64,000 nucleotides of DNA, taken from Polaribacter sp. (GTDB lineage: Bacteria > Bacteroidota > Bacteroidia > Flavobacteriales > Flavobacteriaceae). Positions 8,817 through 17,156 of the stretch are shown piece after piece. The notes under the pieces are model-generated. The model had not been told where the DNA came from, ran no database searches, and saw nothing but the letters and a program-made list of their open reading frames with translations. How positions within the stretch are numbered: the stretch's first letter is position 1; each line of letters opens with the position of its first letter. The stretch covers positions 186,001-250,000 of the forward strand of contig JAQWOR010000077.1 of NCBI GenBank assembly GCA_029245785.1, read 5' to 3'. The position numbers were made by a program, and so were the translations under genes.

Positions 8817-10454
8817 ATGAAAATTTTAAAACCAATTTTTTACACGGCAGTTGTAGCCATTACTTTTGCAAGTTGTAAATCAGTGAGCAGTATTCCTGTT
8901 CCTACAGGGCACGATACAATAGTAAATATTACCGAGAAAAAAACACCTTTAACTGAAGAAGAAAAAAATTCTTGGGGACATTTAGATCTTGCAACAGATT
9001 CTATTCCTGGAATGAGTGTAGAAAAGGCTTATCAGTTTTTAGACGGGAAAAAAGGCAAGATGATTGTTATTGGGGTTGTTGATTCAGGAACAGATTTACA
9101 GCACGAAGATTTAAAAGACGTTGCTTGGGTAAACCCTAAAGAGATTGCAGGAAACGGAATAGACGATGATAAAAACGGCTATATTGATGACATTAATGGG
9201 TGGAATTTTTTAGGCCCTATCTATAAAGAAAATTTAGAAGCAGAACGAATTTTAAAGAACCCAAAATTAGTTGATGAAGCTATTTATAAAGAAGTAAAAG
9301 AAGCTCACGATAAAAAGGTTGCTGGAGCAAAAAGTAGAAAAGAACGATTTGGGCAAATGTTGGCAGGCGTAACCACTGCAGACAATGCTCTTTCTAAACA
9401 CCTAAATAAGGAAGCATATACAAAAGAAGAGGTGCTAGCAATAGAAACAGAAGACGCTTCTTTGTTGGAAAGTATTGGTATTGCCAAACAAATGTATGGA
9501 TTTGGACTTTCTTCTTTATCACAAGCAATTGAAGAACTCACAAGCTTGGTTGATAAAAGTACAGATTTGTTAAGCGGAGATCTTTTAAAGAAAGACTATA
9601 GAGGTGTTTTAGGAGACAATCCACAAGACATTACAGATGTTGCTTATGGCGATAATAAAACAGGGCATTCTGTTAAAAAAGAAGCACACGGAACCCATGT
9701 TTCTGGAATTATTGGCGCGACTAGAAATAATAACAAAGGAATGAATGGCGTTGCCAATAATGTACAAATCATGGCAGTAAGAGCGGTGCCTGATGGAGAT
9801 GAGTACGACAAAGATGTTGCCTTAGGAATTCGATACGCAGTAGATAACGGAGCAAGCGTAATCAACACAAGTTTTGGAAAAGGCTACTCTCCAAACACAC
9901 AATGGGTTTGGGATGCAATTAAGTATGCTGCAAAACACGATGTGTTAATCGTAAACGCTGCAGGAAATGACGGAAAAAATATTGATGTAGAAAAAACATA
10001 TCCAAACGATTCTAAAGATTTGATCACAGAAATTTCTGACAATGTAATTACCATTGGAGCTATGAGCTCTAATTACAATGAAAAGTTACCTGCAACTTTT
10101 TCTAATTATGGAAAAATTAATGTAGATATTTTTGCTCCTGGAGTTCAAATATATTCGACAACACCAGAAAATGAATACGCAAAATTTAACGGAACTTCAA
10201 TGGCAGCTCCGTCTACAGTTGGAGTGGCGGCGATGATTCGTTCGTACTATCCAAAGTTATCAGCAAGTCAAGTAAAGCATATTATCATGAATTCTGGTAC
10301 TAAAATTGATTTTGAGGTGATTAAGCCAGGTTCTGCATCAAGAGAAAATCCAACAGGAGAGTTGGTCCCTTTTTCTGAATTATCAGTTTCTGGAAGAGTG
10401 GTAAATGCCTATAATGCAGTTCGCATGGCAGATAGAATGGTTAACGGAAAATAA
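8817..10454 (+). CDS. S8 family (subtilisin-like) serine peptidase lipoprotein
   Basis: The 545-residue protein has a lipobox ending TFASC (Cys20). The subtilase triad is complete: Asp89 in VIGVVDSGTD, His291 in HGTHVSG and Ser461 in NGTSMAAP. The Asp-to-His distance of about 200 residues is far longer than in classical subtilisins because of a mostly helical, charged insert at about residues 130-270. No type IX C-terminal sorting domain is seen. The lipid anchor suggests a membrane-bound, periplasmic or surface protease. It follows the hydrolase gene by 23 bp and could share its transcript. Confidence 0.93.
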   Translation: MKILKPIFYTAVVAITFASCKSVSSIPVPTGHDTIVNITEKKTPLTEEEKNSWGHLDLATDSIPGMSVEKAYQFLDGKKGKMIVIGVVDSGTDLQHEDLKDVAWVNPKEIAGNGIDDDKNGYIDDINGWNFLGPIYKENLEAERILKNPKLVDEAIYKEVKEAHDKKVAGAKSRKERFGQMLAGVTTADNALSKHLNKEAYTKEEVLAIETEDASLLESIGIAKQMYGFGLSSLSQAIEELTSLVDKSTDLLSGDLLKKDYRGVLGDNPQDITDVAYGDNKTGHSVKKEAHGTHVSGIIGATRNNNKGMNGVANNVQIMAVRAVPDGDEYDKDVALGIRYAVDNGASVINTSFGKGYSPNTQWVWDAIKYAAKHDVLIVNAAGNDGKNIDVEKTYPNDSKDLITEISDNVITIGAMSSNYNEKLPATFSNYGKINVDIFAPGVQIYSTTPENEYAKFNGTSMAAPSTVGVAAMIRSYYPKLSASQVKHIIMNSGTKIDFEVIKPGSASRENPTGELVPFSELSVSGRVVNAYNAVRMADRMVNGK

Positions 10455-10580
10455 TAAGGAATGTCAGTTATTTTGTAATCCTGCAAGGTTTTCAAAACTT
10501 TGTAAGAATCAACAAAAAAGCATGACAATTTCCAAGGGACAAAATCAAGTATAAAAATGTAGTTAAAAAAACAAAATACA

Positions 10581-12443
10581 ATGAGAACAAAATTTCTAAC
10601 AACACTATCATGTGTGTTGATGATCTGTTACGCTTCTGTAGAGGAAGTTAAAGGTCAAAACGGCTATTGGCAACAACATGTTGATTATACCATGGATGTA
10701 GATATAGACGTTAACAAGTTTCAATACAAAGGCACTCAAAAGTTGGTGTACACCAATAATTCTCCAGAAGTATTGAACAAGGTATATTATCATTTGTATT
10801 ACAATGCCTTTCAGCCAAACAGTGAAATGGATGCTCGTTTGCAACGTATTTCTGATCCAGATAGAAGAATGGTAACAAAAACGGGCACCAAAGAAAACCC
10901 GATTGTTAACAGTAGGATTGCTTCTTTAAAACCTAACGAAATAGGTTTTATAAAAGTAAAATCATTAACACAAAATGGAAGATCAGTAACCTATGAAGTT
11001 GCGGGTACTGTTTTAGAAGTAAGCTTAAATGCTCCTATTCAACCAGGAACAAAAGTTACTTTCGATATGGTTTTTGATGGGCAAGTTCCATTACAAATAC
11101 GTCGTTCAGGAAGAAACAGTAAAGAAGGTGTTGCATTGTCAATGTCTCAGTGGTTTCCTAAAATGGCAGAATATGATTTTGAAGGATGGCAAGCACATCC
11201 ATATATTGCTCGTGAATTTCAAGGAGTATGGGGAGATTTTGACGTAACAATTCATATTGATAAAAAATATACTGTTGGAGGAACTGGAAACCTACAAAAT
11301 CCACAAGAAATAGGTCATGGATATGAAGATACATCCAAACCGTTAAAAAGACAAAGAGGGAAAAAATTAGCATGGCATTTTAAAGCACCTAACGTTCATG
11401 ATTTTATGTGGGCAGCAGATCCAGCGTATAAGCATGATGTTTTAAAGATGGAGAATGGTATTGATTTACATTTCTTATATAAGAAAACATTGGAAGCTAA
11501 CTATTTAGAAAACTGGAAAAATTTGCAGTCAAAAACCGCTGAGTTGATGACTTATTTCAATGAAAACATTGGTCAATATCCGTACAAGCAATACTCCGTT
11601 GTGCAAGGAGGAGATGGCGGAATAGAGTATGCAATGTCTACTTTAATTACCGGGAAACGTAGTTTTGGAAGTTTAGTTGGGGTTACTGCACATGAATTGG
11701 CACATACGTGGTTTCAATTCTTATTGGCAAGTAATGAAAGCATTCATTCTTGGATGGACGAAGGCTTTACATCGTATATTTCTGGATTGGCATCAAACAA
11801 GATCTTAAAAGGAGGCGACGGAAAACCATCAGCAGGAAGCTATGGAGGCTATTTTTATGTGGTAAAAAACAAGTTAGAAGAGCCTTTAACAACACATTCA
11901 GATCGCTTCAATACCAATGTTGCTTTTAGTGTAGGAAGTTATACCAAAGGAAGTATGTTCTTAACCCAATTGAACTATATTATTGGCGAAGAGAACACAC
12001 AAAAAACCATTAAAAAATACTTTAACGATTTTAAATTTACCCATCCAACACCCAATGATATTAAAAGAACTGCAGAAAAGGTTTCAGGATTGCAATTGGG
12101 ATGGTATTTAAACGAATGGGTAGAAACCATACACACGATAGACTATGGAGTTACATCGGTAGCCGGAGCAAAAATTACCTTAGAGCGCATTGGGAAAATG
12201 CCCATGCCAATAGATGTTACGGTTACGTATGCGGATGGAACCACAGAAACGTTTAACATTGCTTTACGTATGATGAGAGGAAACAAACCTACGGACGCTA
12301 CGATCTTAGAAGATTGGACTTGGGCACACCCAACCTATACCTTTACAGCCTCTAAAACGGTAAAATCTGTAGAAATTGATGCTTCTCAACTCATGGCAGA
12401 TATTGATAGAAGCAATAACGTATATCCGAAAGCAACGGAGTAG
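10581..12443 (+). CDS. M1 family (gluzincin) metallopeptidase, exported
   Basis: The 620-residue protein starts with a signal peptide. The zinc site is HELAH (His371, Glu372, His375) with the third ligand Glu394 in WMDEGF, which is the HExxH-x18-E spacing of M1 aminopeptidases. The upstream GxMEN-type exopeptidase motif appears as GGIEYAMST, a variant common in bacterial M1-like peptidases. The substrate is probably N-terminal residues of peptides in the periplasm. It lies 126 bp after the S8 peptidase, and a strong terminator follows. Assignment to the family is firm; specificity is unknown. Confidence 0.93.
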   Translation: MRTKFLTTLSCVLMICYASVEEVKGQNGYWQQHVDYTMDVDIDVNKFQYKGTQKLVYTNNSPEVLNKVYYHLYYNAFQPNSEMDARLQRISDPDRRMVTKTGTKENPIVNSRIASLKPNEIGFIKVKSLTQNGRSVTYEVAGTVLEVSLNAPIQPGTKVTFDMVFDGQVPLQIRRSGRNSKEGVALSMSQWFPKMAEYDFEGWQAHPYIAREFQGVWGDFDVTIHIDKKYTVGGTGNLQNPQEIGHGYEDTSKPLKRQRGKKLAWHFKAPNVHDFMWAADPAYKHDVLKMENGIDLHFLYKKTLEANYLENWKNLQSKTAELMTYFNENIGQYPYKQYSVVQGGDGGIEYAMSTLITGKRSFGSLVGVTAHELAHTWFQFLLASNESIHSWMDEGFTSYISGLASNKILKGGDGKPSAGSYGGYFYVVKNKLEEPLTTHSDRFNTNVAFSVGSYTKGSMFLTQLNYIIGEENTQKTIKKYFNDFKFTHPTPNDIKRTAEKVSGLQLGWYLNEWVETIHTIDYGVTSVAGAKITLERIGKMPMPIDVTVTYADGTTETFNIALRMMRGNKPTDATILEDWTWAHPTYTFTASKTVKSVEIDASQLMADIDRSNNVYPKATE

Positions 12444-12468
12444 TTGAAAAGACAAGACTGTTATTTCA

Positions 12469-12507
12469 AAAACCCCCTTATTTTAATAAAAATAAGGGGG
12501 TTTTTGT
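12469..12507 (+). terminator. Bidirectional rho-independent terminator
   Basis: A twelve-pair stem (12473-12484 with 12489-12500, five C-G pairs at the base) with an AATA loop is flanked by A and T runs. It works on paper for the M1 peptidase gene on the plus strand and for the lysE gene on the minus strand. Confidence 0.9.
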
Positions 12508-12525
12508 TTTATTGTTACCTTGCCT

Positions 12526-12563
12526 ACCGGCTTTACCTACCGCAAGGCAGGAGGTAGACGGGT
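12526..12563. repeat. Intergenic palindromic element of the CTTGCC/AAGGCAGG type
   Basis: This short GC-rich island in an AT-rich spacer contains complementary segments (CCTTGCC and CTACC against AAGGCAGG and GGTAG). It sits between two convergent genes. It resembles, loosely, the CTTGCCCCTGTC...ACAGGCAGG elements at 19532 and 27035. Confidence 0.45.
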
Positions 12564-12598
12564 TGTTTTATAAAAAAGACATTGCTTCTCGCTTCAGG

Positions 12599-13276
12599 CT
12601 ATTGTTCAACGTTTTCGATAAAGTGATCGATATTGAGTTTGTCTTTTGGGATAAACCCTTTTAGAAGTAATGCAACTCCGAAGATGATTAATAGCGCTCC
12701 CATGGTTTTTTTAATTTTATAAACAACAGCGGGTGTCAAGTTGTTTTTTAGTTTTTTTGCTAAAAAGATCTTTCCTAAATCGGTCACAAAATAACTACAA
12801 AGAATTGCGGTAAAATACCAGAATATATGCCTTGGGTTCATATCTAAAGTAGGACCAATTACTACAATTAAGCCAAGCCAAAATCCGAGCACACCAATAT
12901 TGATAAAGTTTAAAAAGAATCCTTTTAAGAGCAGTTTTAGGTAGTTGTTGTTTACAGGAATACGAATCAGTGGCTCTTCGGCTTCTTTTTTACTGGTCTT
13001 ATCAAAATAGGTAATGAGTCCATAAATGACAAGAATCAATCCGCCAATAAAAAACAAGCGAGGATCGTCTTTAATTTTTTCTAATAAGTGCCTACTTCCT
13101 AAATAGGCAATAACAATAAAGGCAATGTCTCCTAAAACAACACCTATATTAAAAACGATAGCGGCTCTGGCGCCTTTTAAAATACTGGTTTGAATCAACA
13201 TAAAAAATACAGGCCCAATCATAAAAGAAAGGAAGAATCCTAAAAAGATCGCATTTTTTATATCGTAAAAATCCAT
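12599..13276 (-). CDS. LysE family amino-acid exporter
   Basis: The 225-residue protein has about six hydrophobic segments and the family signature near the N-terminus (GFFLSFMIGPVFFMLIQTS, with the conserved G-P). LysE/RhtB proteins export amino acids or related small molecules across the inner membrane; the cargo here is not predictable. The cytoplasmic loop after the third segment is rich in Lys and Glu. It lies 9 bp after the DUF3050 gene on the same strand, so the two are probably co-transcribed. Confidence 0.88.
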   Translation of the reverse strand: MDFYDIKNAIFLGFFLSFMIGPVFFMLIQTSILKGARAAIVFNIGVVLGDIAFIVIAYLGSRHLLEKIKDDPRLFFIGGLILVIYGLITYFDKTSKKEAEEPLIRIPVNNNYLKLLLKGFFLNFINIGVLGFWLGLIVVIGPTLDMNPRHIFWYFTAILCSYFVTDLGKIFLAKKLKNNLTPAVVYKIKKTMGALLIIFGVALLLKGFIPKDKLNIDHFIENVEQ

Positions 13277-13285
13277 AAATAGTCG

Positions 13286-14101
13286 TTAAAGTGAATGTGT
13301 TGTATGCCATGCATCGCGATGCATTTTTGGGTCGTTTTTTTTCTCAATTAAATCACTAATTGCATTCCAAAGATGAATTCGTTGTTGTAAAGATTGTTTT
13401 GCCACGGTCAGCGTTTCATTCCATTTTGTATCGTCTACTCCACAGAGTTCTGAAATCATTTGAAGAGACAACGGACCGTGTTCATCTCCGTCAAGTTCAA
13501 TATGTCTTTCTAAGTAATACGTTAGTTTGTTGTATAAAGTATTCTCAGCATCAGCATTTTTTAGAATTTCTATAAACATATCTGGAATAAGATCTTCTCT
13601 TCCAAAAGTAAATGCTGCGGCGATTACATGTGGTTTTTGAGTGGCTATAATTTCGAAAGAATAGTGCACAAAATTAGAAACACGTTTGTCAATATTGATT
13701 TGATTCAACGAATACGTAACGGAGTTTCCTGATTCAATTAAGGGAATTAATTTTTTGATTTCTTTGGTACTTGCACCTAGTTGATGCATCGCATCAAGGT
13801 ACATTTCAAAATGACTTTTTGGTTCGTTGAGTTCGTTGATGTCACTTTCTTCTCCGTGAACAATTTCATTGATGAACCTCGACAATGTTGGGTTGCTTTT
13901 GGGTGTCCAAGGAATTGCGGTGTTTGTCAATTTAATTTGCAGCGCTTTTAGCAACGACATAAAATCCCAAACAGCAAATACATGGTTTTCCATGAAGATT
14001 TTAATGTCTTCTAAACGGTTTAAATTTTGATAGAGTTTATGATTTCGTAGCTGTTCTTGCAGTGCTGAAATTTCATTTTCTATATGTTGTATTTTCTTCA
14101 T
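13286..14101 (-). CDS. DUF3050 (heme-oxygenase-like fold) protein
   Basis: The 271-residue, mostly helical cytosolic protein has no signal peptide. The opening ([20 protein letters not shown]...[17 protein letters not shown]) and the later [25 protein letters not shown] and [15 protein letters not shown] stretches match what I know of DUF3050, a family related to the heme-oxygenase/TenA-like di-metal fold. The conserved His and Glu residues in these stretches would be the metal ligands. The reaction is unknown. It sits between the PaaE-like reductase and lysE on the minus strand, so the reductase could be its electron donor; that is only a guess. Confidence 0.8.
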   Translation of the reverse strand: MKKIQHIENEISALQEQLRNHKLYQNLNRLEDIKIFMENHVFAVWDFMSLLKALQIKLTNTAIPWTPKSNPTLSRFINEIVHGEESDINELNEPKSHFEMYLDAMHQLGASTKEIKKLIPLIESGNSVTYSLNQINIDKRVSNFVHYSFEIIATQKPHVIAAAFTFGREDLIPDMFIEILKNADAENTLYNKLTYYLERHIELDGDEHGPLSLQMISELCGVDDTKWNETLTVAKQSLQQRIHLWNAISDLIEKKNDPKMHRDAWHTTHSL

Positions 14102-14144
14102 GTTTTAAGTGTTGCTATGTGTGTATACCGACTGTTAATCACGT

Positions 14145-15188
14145 TTATACATCGTCAAAATCGATTTTAATTTTTGATGTTGTTGGATGTGCTTGACAGG
14201 TTAAAATAAAACCGTTTTCCAATTCGTCATCCGTTAAAATAGTGTTTTTACTCATGATGGCTTTTCCTTCTGTAACCTTTGCAATACAAGTACTGCAAAC
14301 TCCACCTTGACATGAATATGGAGCGTCTAATTGATGGCGCAAAGAAGCCGCCAAAATATCGTCCGTTTTTTCCATGGTAAACGTGGTTTCTTCATCGTCT
14401 AGCAACACGGTAATTTCTGATTTTCCATCAGGAATATCGATGCCATTATCGGCATCAGAAGCGGTAAATAATTCAAAATAAATAGCCTCTTCATGCATTC
14501 CGTTTTCTTGTAATGTTTCAGAAACGGTATGGATCATGGCTTCTGGACCACATAAAAAAGCAGCATCAAAAGAAAGGTCATTATGAATGTTTTTGACAAA
14601 TAAATTGGTGCGTTCTTTATTGATTCTTCCAAATTCACTGTCGCTTCTTAACTCTTTACTAAACACGTAATGCAAGTTAAATTGACTCGTGTATTTTTCA
14701 GAAAGTGCGTCTAGTTCATTTTTAAAAATAGTGCTTTCGGCAGATTTATTTCCGTACACCAATGTAAATGTCGAAGAAGGTTCATTTTCTAACACTACTT
14801 TTACCATAGAGATCACAGGAGTAATTCCGCTACCCGCTGCAAAAGCAATATAATTTTTAGAGGCTACAGGCGCTAGCATAAATTTACCCTCAGGTTCTGC
14901 AACTTCAAGGATGTCTCCTTCTTTTAATTTGCTTGTTGCAAAGATCGAAAAGAACCCTTTTTCTACAGATTTTATAGCCACTTTTAGTTGATTGCTATTG
15001 GGAGATGCACAAATTGAATAGGCTCTACGCACTTCTGTTTCTTCCAATTCTTTTTTGATGGTGATGTATTGCCCAGCAACAAAAGAAAATTGTTTTTTTA
15101 AGCCTGCAGGAATCTCAAACAAAATAGAAACAGCATCTGGCGTTTCTTTGATGATCTGTTGAATGGTTAATTTATGAAATGTAGACAT
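14145..15188 (-). CDS. PaaE-type ferredoxin--NADP reductase family protein
   Basis: The 347-residue protein has three modules in order: an FAD-binding barrel (about 1-105, with RAYSICASP), an NAD(P)-binding domain (about 110-235, with AAGSGITP and FLCGPEAMI), and a C-terminal plant-type [2Fe-2S] ferredoxin domain (about 255-347). The cluster cysteines are Cys293, Cys298, Cys301 and Cys331. Such proteins pass electrons from NAD(P)H to an oxygenase, as PaaE does in phenylacetyl-CoA epoxidation. No paaABCD genes are visible here, so the partner is unknown. It is transcribed away from padR. Confidence 0.9.
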   Translation of the reverse strand: MSTFHKLTIQQIIKETPDAVSILFEIPAGLKKQFSFVAGQYITIKKELEETEVRRAYSICASPNSNQLKVAIKSVEKGFFSIFATSKLKEGDILEVAEPEGKFMLAPVASKNYIAFAAGSGITPVISMVKVVLENEPSSTFTLVYGNKSAESTIFKNELDALSEKYTSQFNLHYVFSKELRSDSEFGRINKERTNLFVKNIHNDLSFDAAFLCGPEAMIHTVSETLQENGMHEEAIYFELFTASDADNGIDIPDGKSEITVLLDDEETTFTMEKTDDILAASLRHQLDAPYSCQGGVCSTCIAKVTEGKAIMSKNTILTDDELENGFILTCQAHPTTSKIKIDFDDV

Positions 15189-15266
15189 GAAGTAAATTTA
15201 AAGAGGCAAAAATAAGAAACAAATAACGATTCTTTCGTTAGAGTTTTGATAAAATAATTCCTAAGA

Positions 15267-15282
15267 TTCTTATGCATAAGAA
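15267..15282. promoter_or_regulatory. 16-bp perfect palindrome, candidate PadR operator
   Basis: TTCTTATGCATAAGAA is its own reverse complement. It lies where a -33 element would be expected for the -7 box at 15292-15299 and about 95 bp before padR. A regulator bound here would block the promoter, which suggests autoregulation (inference). Confidence 0.55.
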
Positions 15283-15291
15283 AATTATGTA

Positions 15292-15299
15292 TATATTTG
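15292..15299 (+). promoter_or_regulatory. -7 promoter box (TATATTTG) for padR
   Basis: A perfect match to the Bacteroidota -7 consensus TAnnTTTG, about 80 bp before the padR start codon. Confidence 0.6.
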
Positions 15300-15377
15300 C
15301 TAGCGAATCGCGCACAATAAACGCATTATTGCAGCTACGATTCAGCAAACAAACAGTTACACGATTACAGCAATACC

Positions 15378-15716
15378 ATGGGAAATCAAAAATTATACAA
15401 AGGCTCTTTACAGACCATTATTTTAAAATTGTTGGAAGAGCACAACAAAATGTATGGCTATGAGATTACGCAAAAGGTAAAAGAGCTCACCAAAGGAGAA
15501 TTGCAAATTACCGAAGGGGCGTTATACCCGGCATTGCACAAGCTAGAAGCAGAAGGAATGTTGGATGTTGAGGTTGCAAAAGTAGGCAACCGTTTGCGCA
15601 AGTATTACAAACTTACCGAGCAAGGCACTAAAGAAACGGTGAACAGATTGGCAGAAATGCAAGAGTTTTTAAGAACCATGCAACACTTGGTAAACCCTAA
15701 ATTTAGCTTGGAATAG
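15378..15716 (+). CDS. PadR family transcriptional regulator
   Basis: The 112-residue protein is a single winged-helix domain of the short PadR subfamily: LYKGSLQTIILKLLEEHNKMYGYEI at the start, the ITEGALYPALHKLEAEG recognition-helix region and the RLRKYYKLTEQG wing. These regulators bind palindromes at their own promoters and respond to small ligands or stress. The next gene starts 1 bp after its stop, so regulator and membrane proteins share a transcript. A 16-bp palindrome overlapping its own promoter is the likely operator. Confidence 0.93.
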   Translation: MGNQKLYKGSLQTIILKLLEEHNKMYGYEITQKVKELTKGELQITEGALYPALHKLEAEGMLDVEVAKVGNRLRKYYKLTEQGTKETVNRLAEMQEFLRTMQHLVNPKFSLE

Positions 15717-15717
15717 G

Positions 15718-16374
15718 ATGGAGTTAAGCAACGAGCAAATAGACCGCGTAAAAAATTATTTAAGAATTAAAAAAGTCAATTACTTAGATCTAGAGATTGA
15801 GGTTTTAGATCATATAATTTCTGATGTCGAAAATTTAATTAAAGAAAGAGCACTACCGTTTGACACGGCATTTGAGAGGGTAAGAAAAAAGTGGAATCGT
15901 CATTTTCGAAATACCTCCAGTTTTTATTTTGGGGTCACATATACAGCACCAAAAATTGTGATAGACAAAGCGAAGAAAAACTTTAAAAAAAATTATTTTA
16001 TGATGCTGATAGCATATTTTATTCCTCTTATCATCTTTGAGCAAATGAATCATCAATTTTCAGGTGATTTTCAACGGTATTTCAATAATGTTTTCCAATT
16101 CCTTGTTCTTTTGTCTACCCTTTATATTATTTATATCCAGAGTATAAATTTTAAAAGTAAGCGAAAGTCCACCTATAGTTTTATCATAAAAACCCAAACA
16201 TCAAGTATTTTTCTTTGCTTATTTTTGTTTTTGGGAGGAGACTTTTTTTCGAAGGACGGAACATTTAATGGGATTATGATTGGTATGGGAATAGCTCTTT
16301 TTTATTTGGCATATGCTTCCCATTATTTTTATAAAAAACATGTAGAGACTATTTTTAAGTACAAGAGAATATAA
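15718..16374 (+). CDS. PadR-linked membrane protein of unknown function (paralog 1)
   Basis: The 218-residue protein has an N-terminal soluble helical region (about 1-60: LSNEQIDRVKNYLRI...LDLEIEVLDHI) followed by about four to five hydrophobic segments. The N-terminal part resembles the helical domains of membrane proteins encoded next to PadR regulators (DUF1700/HAAS-like; tentative). It is paralogous to the next gene in layout and in the pattern of the first 60 residues. It starts 1 bp after padR. A role in sensing or in assisting the ABC exporter downstream is plausible but unproven. Confidence 0.7.
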   Translation: MELSNEQIDRVKNYLRIKKVNYLDLEIEVLDHIISDVENLIKERALPFDTAFERVRKKWNRHFRNTSSFYFGVTYTAPKIVIDKAKKNFKKNYFMMLIAYFIPLIIFEQMNHQFSGDFQRYFNNVFQFLVLLSTLYIIYIQSINFKSKRKSTYSFIIKTQTSSIFLCLFLFLGGDFFSKDGTFNGIMIGMGIALFYLAYASHYFYKKHVETIFKYKRI

Positions 16375-16377
16375 GCG

Positions 16378-17073
16378 ATGAAACTAACAGAAACCCAAAT
16401 ACACAAGCTGTACAAATTTACGCAAGAACATTTTGTAGCATACTATGATGTACAAACCGAGTTGGTAGATCATTTGGCAAACGATATTGAAACTATTTGG
16501 GTAGAAAAACCACAGTTGTCTTTTGAAAAAGCGCGAGATCTATCTTTTAAAAAATTTGGTGTTTTTGGCTTTATGGATGTGATAGAGCAGAAACAAAAAG
16601 CAATGCATAAAAAGTATTGGAAGATCCTGTGGCGTTTTACAAAAGAATGGTTTGAATTGCCAAAAATCATCACAACCGCTATTATTTTTCTGTTGTTTTT
16701 TAGTGTGTTACAAAGCAGATTCTCTTTTGAAATTATTTTGGGGTCATTTATAGCCTTAATGGTTTTTGAGCTTTTTTTAATTATAAAGTATAAGAAAAAG
16801 CAATACAAAAAGCAGCAACCACAAAAAAGATGGTTGTTGCAAGAGATGATTGGAGAAACAAGAACAGGAATTTCTTTTCTTACTCTTGTGTATGTTTTTA
16901 ATACGATAAATGCATTTGATATCGACTTTACTGTATTAGCGACTCATTGGATTGTTTTGATTGCTGCAGTAACCACACTGTTATGCATTCTTTTTTATGT
17001 GGCTACATTTGTACTTCCTCTAAAAGCAACAGAATTATTAGAAGAAACGTACCCCGAATATAAAATTTCTTAA
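16378..17073 (+). CDS. PadR-linked membrane protein of unknown function (paralog 2)
   Basis: The 231-residue protein starts 3 bp after its paralog. The first 60 residues (LTETQIHKLYKFTQEHF...DVQTELVDHLANDIE) follow the same helix pattern with a conserved E-(V/L)-(L/V)-D-H core. About four hydrophobic segments follow, with a very basic loop (KYKKKQYKKQQPQKRW) between them. No known enzyme motif is seen. The side-by-side duplicates behind one PadR gene suggest a regulated membrane complex. Confidence 0.7.
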   Translation: MKLTETQIHKLYKFTQEHFVAYYDVQTELVDHLANDIETIWVEKPQLSFEKARDLSFKKFGVFGFMDVIEQKQKAMHKKYWKILWRFTKEWFELPKIITTAIIFLLFFSVLQSRFSFEIILGSFIALMVFELFLIIKYKKKQYKKQQPQKRWLLQEMIGETRTGISFLTLVYVFNTINAFDIDFTVLATHWIVLIAAVTTLLCILFYVATFVLPLKATELLEETYPEYKIS

Positions 17074-17156
17074 ACCCGTGTAACAAAAGGGGTCAATGAG
17101 ACACTAACTAACAGGTGTGTACATTGACAGTTAACTAACTATACAACATTAACCGA

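Noticed and set aside
10482..10512. Near-palindrome CAAGGTTTTCAAAACTTTG before the M1 peptidase gene as a terminator
   Set aside because: Almost no loop and no T-run; at most a degenerate dispersed repeat.
15272..15463. 63-residue frame starting at the padR promoter
   Set aside because: It begins inside the palindrome, reads through the -7 box and overlaps padR in another frame.
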